Of a DNA stretch of 10,856 bases, positions 1-6,130 are shown one piece after another. Numbering within the stretch: the first letter of the stretch is position 1; each line of letters begins with the position of its first letter. The DNA comes from NZQO01 sp002693605 (GTDB lineage Bacteria > Bacteroidota > Bacteroidia > Flavobacteriales > Flavobacteriaceae): assembly GCA_963972105.1 (NCBI GenBank), contig CAXAVH010000089.1, positions 1-10,856 of the forward strand, written 5' to 3'. The position numbers and the translations under genes are program-made. Under the pieces are notes generated by a model. The model worked only from the letters and a program-made list of their open reading frames with translations, did no database searches and was not told the origin of the DNA.

Positions 1-2
1 TC

Positions 3-98
3 CCCACGGATAATTGCAAGACAAGTTACGTTAAAGTTGAAGGTTGCGGCCCAAATTACGCTTTTGCCCGGCCGTTGTGCCGAGACTCGGGTAATTAA
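3..98 (+). CDS. Possible C-terminal end of an upstream gene (partial, uncertain)
   Basis: A reading frame is open from the left edge to a TAA at 96-98. It encodes about 31 residues containing four cysteines and the pattern GCGPNY. I do not recognise the family. The main support is position: an intrinsic terminator reading in the same direction lies 25 bases after the stop, which is what the end of a + strand gene should look like. Another + strand frame is open from 1 to a TGA at 172-174, but it runs through and beyond that terminator, so I prefer the shorter frame. The stretch could also be the 3' end of a non-coding transcript. Too little of it is inside the window to say more. Confidence 0.3.
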   Translation, partial: PTDNCKTSYVKVEGCGPNYAFARPLCRDSGN

Positions 99-122
99 CA
101 CGGTTTTTAGGATTGGCTACGC

Positions 123-147
123 GATACGAAGAACGTATCTGTTTTTA
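123..147 (+). terminator. Intrinsic terminator, + strand
   Basis: A perfect 6-bp stem, GATACG (123-128) and CGTATC (134-139), encloses a 5-base loop and is followed by TGTTTTTATT. There is no matching A-run on the left, so it works only for + strand transcription. It should end the transcript entering from the left edge and insulate the next gene. Confidence 0.6.
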
Positions 148-170
148 TTGATAATGCACCAAAGAAAAGG

Positions 171-198
171 TTGATGTACTGTTATTTTTATAGTTTTT
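171..198 (+). promoter_or_regulatory. Candidate flavobacterial promoter for the 328-1523 unit
   Basis: TTG at 171-173 and TAGTTTTT at 191-198 are separated by 17 bases. This fits the Bacteroidota pattern TTG-N17-TAnnTTTG except for the last base. It lies just after the upstream terminator. Transcription would start near 205, giving a leader of about 120 bases. The region is AT-rich, so chance matches are likely. Confidence 0.35.
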
Positions 199-204
199 AA
201 CATA

Positions 205-225
205 TTTAGCTAAAGATTCGCTAAA
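205..225 (+). repeat. GCTAAA direct repeat within overlapping inverted repeats (operator-like)
   Basis: TTTAGCTAAA at 205-214 is a perfect 10-bp palindrome. A further GCTAAA follows at 220-225, so the hexamer is repeated directly at 209 and 220, exactly 11 bp apart. TTTAGC (205-210) can also pair with GCTAAA (220-225) as a hairpin. It sits at the predicted transcription start of the unit beginning at 328. It could bind a regulator, form a leader hairpin, or be chance in AT-rich DNA. Confidence 0.35.
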
Positions 226-327
226 AATAAGGCATAAAACTACCGCTTTTAATAATTTTAGAAGTATTGCTACCAACTAGATTACCAAAATAGCAACAAA
301 TTAAGTTTAACGCTAATTATCAAAGTT

Positions 328-1342
328 ATGAGAAATCAATACGTTCAAAACAAATTTCCGAAAATCTCACGTATATCTTGGGGGGCAATTTTTGCAGGTG
401 CGCTTGCCGCTATTACGGTATCGTTTCTTCTTAATATGCTTGGGCTAGGAATTGGTTTAACAACCATTGACCCTTTGACAGAAACCAATCCGCTCGATGG
501 GTTAGGGACCGGCACAATAATTTGGTGGGGTGTCTCGAATCTCGCTGCCCTTTTTATGGGAGGTATGGTTGCGGGTCGTATGAGTGGCTTACCGGCAAAT
601 AGTGAAGGGGGGGCTTCACGGTTTCTTGGCGTGGTGCTTATATTTAATTCTCTCCCTGTATTTGGTAACTTCTACTATTGGCGGCATTTTCAACGGAATA
701 GCGAGCGCCGCGAACTCTGTTTTTTCAGATTCCAAGGCAACGAACATGGCGCAAGCCTTAAATAAAGCCCAGAAAAAGGGAACCGCCAATGCTACATTTT
801 CCATAGAGAATATCAAGCAAGAGGCCTTTCAGTTAATTAATACCGCAGAAAGAAATGACATTCTGCCCAATGATGCCTCCAGTGCGGTTAGAAGTACGTT
901 GCGCGAGGCGCGAAGCGATTCAAGGGAATTATTAAATGATTTAAACCTTGACGAAAATATAGACGAATTCTTCAATGAACTCTCGGTAGATCTAGACCAA
1001 CAAGGAAACTTAAAGATTACGGCAGAGGGAGCCGATGAGATTTTGGATACCGAGGAGATCAAGGACTATCTGGCCGAAAACACCGACTTGTCTGAAGCTG
1101 AAATTAATGGTGTGATTGAAAAATGGGACAATAAGATAGAAAGCGCCGTTAACAGCGCTGAGGAGTATTATGCCGAGGTAAAAGAGACAGCCGTCGCTGC
1201 AACCGACGAAGCAGCCGATATTGCCGGCAAATATAGCATTATTGCATTTTTTATCTTTTTACTAGGTGCCGGCGCGGCCTTTGCGGGAGGTGCAGTAGGT
1301 TCACCTTATACCACCGTTAAGGAAGAACAAATTGAAGACTAA
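328..1342 (+). pseudogene. Four-TM membrane protein of the 'PhnA-like' kind, interrupted by a frameshift
   Basis: Two overlapping frames make one protein. The first starts at ATG 328 and runs through the pattern ISWGAIFAGALAA to SEGG. The second continues LHGFLAWCLYL and ends at 1342. Removing one G from the seven-G run at 607-613 fuses them into a 337-residue protein. That protein has TM segments near residues 17-40, 63-85 and 98-120, a long acidic, Ala/Glu-rich, probably extramembrane helical region (about 125-295), and a final Gly/Ala-rich TM near 300-322. The N-terminal part (two GxxxG-rich helices ending in GGMVAGRMSG) resembles uncharacterised membrane proteins often labelled 'PhnA-like' or TIGR04086-like; no function is established. 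As written, the first frame stops at 765, giving 145 residues with an out-of-frame tail. A YqaE/PMP3-type gene follows 28 bases after the stop, so a role in envelope stress is a guess from context. Confidence 0.7.
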
Positions 1343-1370
1343 TTACAACTAACTTTAAACCACATACACT

Positions 1371-1523
1371 ATGTCACCATTAATAATTATATTAAACATA
1401 TTATTACCGCCAGCCGCCGTATTTATGAAACACGGCGTGAGCGGCACCCTCCTTATTAGTATTTTACTTACACTAATAGGATGGTTACCAGGGGTTATAC
1501 ATGCGTTTATCGTAAACGATTAA
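1371..1523 (+). CDS. YqaE/PMP3 family membrane peptide
   Basis: ATG at 1371 opens a 50-residue protein ending at TAA 1521-1523. It consists of two hydrophobic helices (about residues 3-18 and 26-47) joined by a short MKHG turn. The signature LLPPAAVFMKHG...LLISILLTLIGWLPGVIHAF is the classic pattern of the YqaE/PMP3 (UPF0057) family. These are very small inner-membrane proteins linked in yeast and plants to membrane potential and salt or cold stress, while their bacterial function is largely unknown. It starts 28 bases after the frameshifted membrane-protein gene on the same strand and is probably co-transcribed with it. Length matches the family (about 50-55 residues). Family assignment is strong; physiological role is inferred only. 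Confidence 0.88.
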   Translation: MSPLIIILNILLPPAAVFMKHGVSGTLLISILLTLIGWLPGVIHAFIVND

Positions 1524-1691
1524 ATACCATTTAACGAAGCGGGCGATTCGGCTGCCGCTAATGCAGTTGCGTATTTTGCCAGGAGAACCTTTTCTTGGTT
1601 TAAGCTACCTTATAGTCTGTGGATTTTGCCAATGGCCTTATGTTCTTACCATTGAAAATTATCATTTTTTTCCGGTTCGTTTTTTGAAACT
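1524..1691. other. Convergent intergenic stretch with no gene recognised
   Basis: The + strand membrane-protein unit and the - strand nuclease gene converge here. An imperfect hairpin is possible (AGCGG at 1538-1542 with CCGCT at 1555-1559), but no U-tract follows it, so I do not call it an intrinsic terminator. I see no coding region or RNA gene. Confidence 0.4.
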
Positions 1692-3685
1692 TTATCCCTT
1701 GCATAGTTCCTTAAAACACTCGTAGATCATTACCATTGCCAAGGTATCTAATTCACAATAACGGAGTAAAGCTGCTTTGGTTTCGGCTCTTTCCACACCG
1801 GAGAGCGTAGGGTCTTGAAGCCTGGCATAGGCAAACAACGCAGCGCCTCCGTCAGCAATTTGATGTACTTCCGAAGTTGCGCGTTCAACGGCGTCTTCTA
1901 AATCTTCATTGGTAACCCCCTCAAAAAGTGGGGGCAGCAATTTGTACGGATTTGCAGCTACCCCATCCTTACTGGTAAGAAAGCGATAATTATCGTCAAA
2001 ATTGCGCGAAGTAAGAGCGATGTTTTTTATGGGTTGGGTGTATTTTTTCTTCAAGAATATACTTGAGTCCAACACGGCTGGCAATATCGCTTTGATGGAA
2101 TTGGAACCCGCCGTTTGAGGGTGAAAGTAATTGCGAACAACAGTGCGCTGTAAGTCTACCATATCCCGCGCGCCACACCATTTACCGGCACTGCTGTTGG
2201 TGTTATGGCTAATGGTTTCGATAAAAGACAGTAACTCTTCCTTGTCAGGCTCTTCAGAACCTAATAATTGGTTATAAATAACATTGACGATTGTATTCTC
2301 GTGGTTGTGATACCTGAATATTGAACCTTCATTATGTTCCAAGGAATTCTTCAGTGCTCGGATAAATTCAAAATTAGGAAATACGCCAATTTCGAGATTT
2401 ATATAATCGCTATGATGTTCCACACGCCCGTCTTCATAAACAATATGATGGCTAAACTGAAATGCCAATTGCTCGTAAGGCCGCATGCCAGAGGTAAATG
2501 GGATGGCAACTGCGCAGGTCTCAAAATCTATGAAGTTAAGTGGGAACGTCCACTGACTCATTTCTAACCGGAGATTTTCCACGTCCACCGCGACTGTATG
2601 ATCATTATGGGTCATTTTTTCAATCTGCAACCATTGCCGACCGGAGCGGCTCATGCCAAAAGTACCGGGGTCGTCTTTTAGGTCATCCCGGGTAAGTTCT
2701 TTCATGAAAAGTCGTCCTTCAGCAATTGCTTTTTTAGCTGGATTTACCAGACTTCATAGCTTTTGGGTTGATCAATAATTTCATTGGTGATGGTACCGAG
2801 ATCTGGTCTTTGCTTCGGCAATTGTTCACTCCAGCATTCGTGATAACCGCTTTTGCCTGTGCCGGGATTGTCTAATTTGAACTCGCAGTCCCTGCAATGG
2901 GCCCCGATTTCATTTTGGATTTTAATGTCCTCTGCATAGTGATCACGAAAAAATTTGACGGTTTCATCAAATGTTCTGTCGCAATCAACAGGATTTGTAT
3001 CTAAAATAAGAGCCACCTCTTCCTGCACCTTGATCATGGCCATAATAGGTTCGCCTAAATCTTCCTTAGACAGTCCGGGGGTTACTTCCACGTTCGTCCG
3101 TAGTTCGGAGTTGGGCACTATCTTAAAATGACTGTTGAGCCCGTTTACTGTGGTTTGTTTTGACTTGTCCACCAGATTGAGATAGGGAGTAACGTTCCAA
3201 TCTGGTTGACTCAATTGTATTACGTATTGCTGAAACGCCACGTCGTATAAATATGCCTGTATCCCGGCGCCGATAGTTCCTTTGGAAGTTATAAATGAGT
3301 CATGCGACTCGCTATCAATTGACTTGGCTTTTACTTCGATCAGGCAGACCTGGTTACCTTTTTTTTCTAAAATATCCACTCGTATAAAGAGTCCGTTTAC
3401 TAAAAAAGCAGGTTCAAAGAGGGTCACGTTTTCCCGCTGCAACAATTTGTTCGTTCTTGCAACGAGTTTGCCGTAGTTATGGTCATCACCTAAGATGGCA
3501 ACACCTTCGGGAAAATACATCCGCGCCAGTTCTTCCACTTGAAAACCACCTTGCGCTAGCCCTTGTAAAAAACTGTCCATCTCGCTTGTGTCTTCATATT
3601 CACTCTTGCGCGTATAAAACAGCTTAGTGGGACAATCGAGTGCCAGCTTAAACCTGGATTTTGTGAAGTAGCGGGGTTTATTCAT
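1692..3685 (-). pseudogene. DUF2779 protein: Cas4/RecB-like Fe-S nuclease plus DnaQ-like exonuclease, frameshifted
   Basis: Two - strand frames (3685-2744 and 2705-1692) form one gene. The first ends ...SYEVW at the TAA at 2744-2746. The second frame is open from codon AAT at 2744-2742 and continues NPAKKAIAEGRLF before its ATG at 2705. The total of 1994 bases is one short of 665 codons, so a single missing base explains the break; the repaired protein would be about 664 residues. The N-terminal part has Cys18, Asp104, the EVK motif (Glu117-Lys119), a QxxxY motif (Gln143-Tyr147) and Cys264/Cys267/Cys284. That is the layout of PD-(D/E)XK nucleases with a four-cysteine Fe-S cluster, as in Cas4 and AddB. 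The C-terminal part has IDFET (Asp60 and Glu62 of the second piece), MVDLQRT (Asp184), a GSNSIKAILP stretch and YCELD (Asp320), as expected for a DEDD/RNase H-fold 3'-5' exonuclease. Likely cytoplasmic DNA processing or defence; true role unknown. Confidence 0.72.
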
Positions 3686-3778
3686 CTATTTGCACATTGC
3701 CGGTATTTGTTGGATTAAAAGTGTAAAGTCATTTTTCGAATTCGCGAGGGACGTGCTTCGTAAGGTAACTAACGTATT

Positions 3779-4021
3779 TCAATTGCAATATTCATCATAA
3801 CTGGAGTAACTTACATAATTTTCATCAATTTTAAGATAACCGTATGTGTTTTTGAGTTCTTTTTCAACCTCCACGAGGTCATCTGCTACTTCTGGAGAAT
3901 TATATTTTTTGTCGTCTTGATGAAAACCAACATACAGACCATTCGCAAGGTTATTGTCAATATGAAACAAAAGGCAGCGATTATTTCTTGATGTTGTTTT
4001 ATGACAATAATGGGAAGGCAT
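3779..4021 (-). CDS. Hypothetical 80-residue protein downstream of mnmE
   Basis: ATG at 4021 is preceded by AGAAAGGA, an unusually good ribosome binding site for this window. The frame encodes 80 residues ending ...YSSYDEYCN. The N-terminus is basic (His, Lys and Arg rich); the rest is acidic with many Asp, Glu and Tyr, including a helical-looking stretch VADDLVEVEKELKNTYGY. I see no signal peptide, TM helix or motif that I recognise. It begins 39 bases after the mnmE stop on the same strand with no visible terminator between, so it could be the last gene of that transcript. It might also be a remnant of a longer gene: the alternative start at 4032 in another frame gives only a short peptide. 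Moderate doubt that it is a real gene. Confidence 0.4.
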   Translation of the reverse strand: MPSHYCHKTTSRNNRCLLFHIDNNLANGLYVGFHQDDKKYNSPEVADDLVEVEKELKNTYGYLKIDENYVSYSSYDEYCN

Positions 4022-4060
4022 ATCCTTTCTTGATAGAAGCGTACATTTTGACTGTACAAT

Positions 4061-5461
4061 CTATTTGCCAATACAGAAATTAGCAAAGATATTTCCCAAC
4101 AGTTCGTCGTTCGAAATCTGGCCGGTAATTTCCCCAAAGTGGGACAGGGCCTGACGGATGTCAATTGCAAGCAAGTCGCCGCTTAAATTGGTGTCGAGTC
4201 CCTGCTGTACTTTTTTAATTTCGGCCAAGGCCTTTAGCAAGGCATCATAATGGCGGGTGTTGGTTACAATCGTCTCATTGTTGCGAAGGGCACCGGTGTT
4301 TACGAAATTTAGCAGCGTGTCTTTAAGTTCTTCCACTCCCTGACCCCCCTTGGCCGATAGAAAATGGACGCCATCGAGTTGCGCGCGAATCGTTGAAATG
4401 TCCGACTGCGTAAGGATGTCTACTTTATTTGCGATTACCACTAGGGGCTTTTGCGGATACTTATTCTTAACCTTTTCAATGGCGATCTGTACCTGCTCCA
4501 GTTTCAACTGTTCTTGGCTAAGCAGGACGCTATCAATTAGATAAACCACTACCTGTGCCTGCTCTATTTTCTGGAATGTTTTCTGAATCCCCAACCCTTC
4601 AATCGTATCGGTTGTCTCGCGGATGCCCGCCGTATCGATAAAGCGGAATCCGATGCCGCCCAGGGTAATCTCATCTTCAATTGTATCTCGGGTAGTACCC
4701 GCAATATCGCTCACGATGGCGCGCTCTTCGTTGAGCAGGGCGTTAAGCAGGGTCGATTTCCCCACATTCGGTTCTCCTACAATAGCTACGGGAATTCCGT
4801 TTTTGATGACGTTGCCAGTGGCAAAACTGTCTATAAGGCGCTTTAGCACCTGCGTAATTCGCGAAACCAATTCCTGAAATTCGTCTCGATTGGCAAATTC
4901 CACATCCTCCTCGGCAAAGTCTAGCTCCAATTCAATCAGCGAAGCGAAGTTGAGTAGTTCTTCCCTCAGTTTTGCAATTTCCGAAGAAAAGCCCCCACGC
5001 ATTTGTTGTATGGCCAGTTGGTGGGAAGCTTCGTTGTCACTAGAGATAAGATCGGCTACAGCCTCGGCCTGACTCAAATCCATTTTCCCGTTAAGAAACG
5101 CCCGCAGGGTAAACTCCCCCGGCTGTGCCATGCGGCAACCACGACGAAGGCAGGCCTGTATAATTTCCTGTTGAATATACGGGCTTCCGTGGCATGAGAA
5201 TTCAACCACATCTTCCCCGGTGTAACTATTGGGATTCTTGAACACCGTGGCAAGCACCTCGTCTATTACACGTCCATCTTCCTTTATATGGCCCAGATGC
5301 ACCGTATGGGTTTTCTGCTCCTGCAGCTGCTTGTCTGAAACAGAGGCGAACAGGGTAGCGGCTATAGAAAGTGCCGCGCTTCCCGAAAGCCGAATAACGG
5401 CAATGGCCCCTGCGCCCGACGGCGTTGCCAATGCTACTATGGTGTCGTGGTGTAAAGCCAT
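4061..5461 (-). CDS. mnmE: tRNA modification GTPase MnmE (TrmE)
   Basis: A complete 466-residue protein, the normal length for the family. With MnmG it forms the complex that builds the (carboxymethyl)aminomethyl group at C5 of the wobble uridine (U34) in several tRNAs, using a tetrahydrofolate cofactor and GTP. The N-terminus HDTIVALATPSGAGAIAVIRLSG is the typical folate-binding start and fixes the start at 5461. The inserted G domain shows G1 GEPNVGKS (229-236), G2 GTTRD (255-259), G3 DTAG (276-279), G4 NKVD (345-348) and G5 SAK (369-371). The helical domain ends in the conserved FCIGK tail with the key Cys463. No frameshift or missing motif is seen. A sequence matching the -7 promoter box ends only 7 bases before the ATG, so the mRNA may be leaderless. 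It is divergent from the small membrane genes at 5564-6072. Confidence 0.98.
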   Translation of the reverse strand: MALHHDTIVALATPSGAGAIAVIRLSGSAALSIAATLFASVSDKQLQEQKTHTVHLGHIKEDGRVIDEVLATVFKNPNSYTGEDVVEFSCHGSPYIQQEIIQACLRRGCRMAQPGEFTLRAFLNGKMDLSQAEAVADLISSDNEASHQLAIQQMRGGFSSEIAKLREELLNFASLIELELDFAEEDVEFANRDEFQELVSRITQVLKRLIDSFATGNVIKNGIPVAIVGEPNVGKSTLLNALLNEERAIVSDIAGTTRDTIEDEITLGGIGFRFIDTAGIRETTDTIEGLGIQKTFQKIEQAQVVVYLIDSVLLSQEQLKLEQVQIAIEKVKNKYPQKPLVVIANKVDILTQSDISTIRAQLDGVHFLSAKGGQGVEELKDTLLNFVNTGALRNNETIVTNTRHYDALLKALAEIKKVQQGLDTNLSGDLLAIDIRQALSHFGEITGQISNDELLGNIFANFCIGK

Positions 5462-5468
5462 ATTGGGG

Positions 5469-5499
5469 CAAAGGTACGCTTATCTTTTGCATTTGAAAA
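5469..5499 (-). promoter_or_regulatory. Candidate mnmE promoter, leaderless or nearly so
   Basis: On the - strand TACCTTTG (5476-5469) matches the flavobacterial TAnnTTTG -7 box exactly. The upstream element is weak: GTTTT at about 5500-5496 where TTG is expected, about 19 bases away. Only 7 bases separate the box from the mnmE ATG at 5461, so transcription would start at or within a few bases of the start codon. Confidence 0.4.
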
Positions 5500-5563
5500 C
5501 AGGTTGCGTGCGGTATACGTGTAACAATTTGTATCTTTAAGCTACCAATAGAATAAAGTAGCT

Positions 5564-5680
5564 TTGGACGATAAAAAAAAGCCCGATCCCATGAAATCGC
5601 TCTTGCGCAGCCTAGCGCTATTTATTGGGGTAGCCATTATCGCTTATCTGGTTGCTACTTTACTCTTAAGCCTATTTTAA
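5564..5680 (+). CDS. Small single-TM membrane peptide, 38 residues
   Basis: From a TTG at 5564 the frame reads MDDKKKPDPMKSLLRSLALF and continues through one strongly hydrophobic helix (about residues 17-37), ending at TAA 5678-5680. The charged, Lys-rich N-terminus before a single TM helix suggests an inner-membrane peptide with its N-terminus inside. An internal ATG at 5591 would give a 29-residue version that keeps the whole helix. I do not recognise a named family. It lies 26 bases before the DUF4870 gene on the same strand, so the two are probably co-transcribed. The sequence TATCTTTA at 5532-5539 resembles a -7 box but has no upstream TTG at proper spacing. Short length limits confidence. 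Confidence 0.5.
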   Translation: MDDKKKPDPMKSLLRSLALFIGVAIIAYLVATLLLSLF

Positions 5681-5706
5681 CCCATCATCAATAAATCAAT
5701 CAAAAA

Positions 5707-6072
5707 ATGGAAGTAATCAACCACCACACCGAAAAGAGAACCGACACCCAGCTGTTGGTCGTCACCCACCTTACCCAACTGCTGTATTATGTAACTGGTT
5801 TCGGCGGGCTCATCGTACCGCTTATTATCTGGCTTACCCAAAAAGAGAAGGTGGAGGGAATGGACCAACACGGAAAGGCCATAGTAAATTTCCAGATTAG
5901 CCTTATTCTGTATACCCTAATTAGCATACCTGCCATATTGTTGTTGGGGCTCGGCATTTTAATGATAATAGCCGTGTGTATCCTCGGTTTTGTGCTTCCG
6001 GTAGTCAATGCCATACGCGCGAGCAATCACGAAGCACCAAGTTACTTTATGACCATTCGGTTTATCAAATAA
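5707..6072 (+). CDS. DUF4870 family (Tic20-like) membrane protein
   Basis: A 121-residue integral membrane protein starting at ATG 5707 with no clear Shine-Dalgarno, as is usual in this group. A hydrophilic N-terminus (residues 1-15) is followed by TM1 at about 17-43, which contains HLTQLLYY and LIVPLIIWLTQK. A conserved loop HGKAIVNFQIS (55-65) leads into a long hydrophobic stretch of two further helices (about 63-104), ending NAIRASNHEAPSYFMTIRFIK. The pattern 'IVPLIIW..K.......HGK..VNFQIS' is characteristic of DUF4870, which is related to the Tic20/HOTT fold; its function is not established. It follows the 38-residue TM peptide by 26 bases and converges with the histidine kinase gene, whose stop is 58 bases away. 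Confidence 0.88.
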   Translation: MEVINHHTEKRTDTQLLVVTHLTQLLYYVTGFGGLIVPLIIWLTQKEKVEGMDQHGKAIVNFQISLILYTLISIPAILLLGLGILMIIAVCILGFVLPVVNAIRASNHEAPSYFMTIRFIK

Positions 6073-6130
6073 TCTTCTGAAATTATAAGAAGCTATTATC
6101 TGTATGTATGGATTGTAGAAGCAGTTGCGG

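Noticed and set aside
80..90. CCGAG-A-CTCGG palindrome
   Set aside because: The 1-base loop makes it a poor hairpin, it has no T-tract, and an isolated 11-base palindrome is weak evidence of function.
1..174. A 57-codon + strand frame open from the left edge
   Set aside because: It passes through the intrinsic terminator at 123-147, has no recognisable features, and competes with a shorter frame that ends before the terminator.
2705..2750. Reading the DUF2779 region as two independent adjacent genes
   Set aside because: The second frame stays open upstream of its ATG right to the stop of the first, the residues there fit the family linker, and the total length is one base short of a whole frame. 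One interrupted gene explains this better.
5504..5539. Promoter for the 5564-6072 membrane genes (TATCTTTA)
   Set aside because: The box lacks the final G and the nearest upstream TTG is 25 bases away, outside the usual spacing; left uncalled.
6074..6092. Possible bidirectional terminator between the DUF4870 gene and the kinase gene
   Set aside because: Only a 5-bp AT-rich stem (CTTCT/AGAAG) with a 9-base loop and no T-run on either side; too weak to call.
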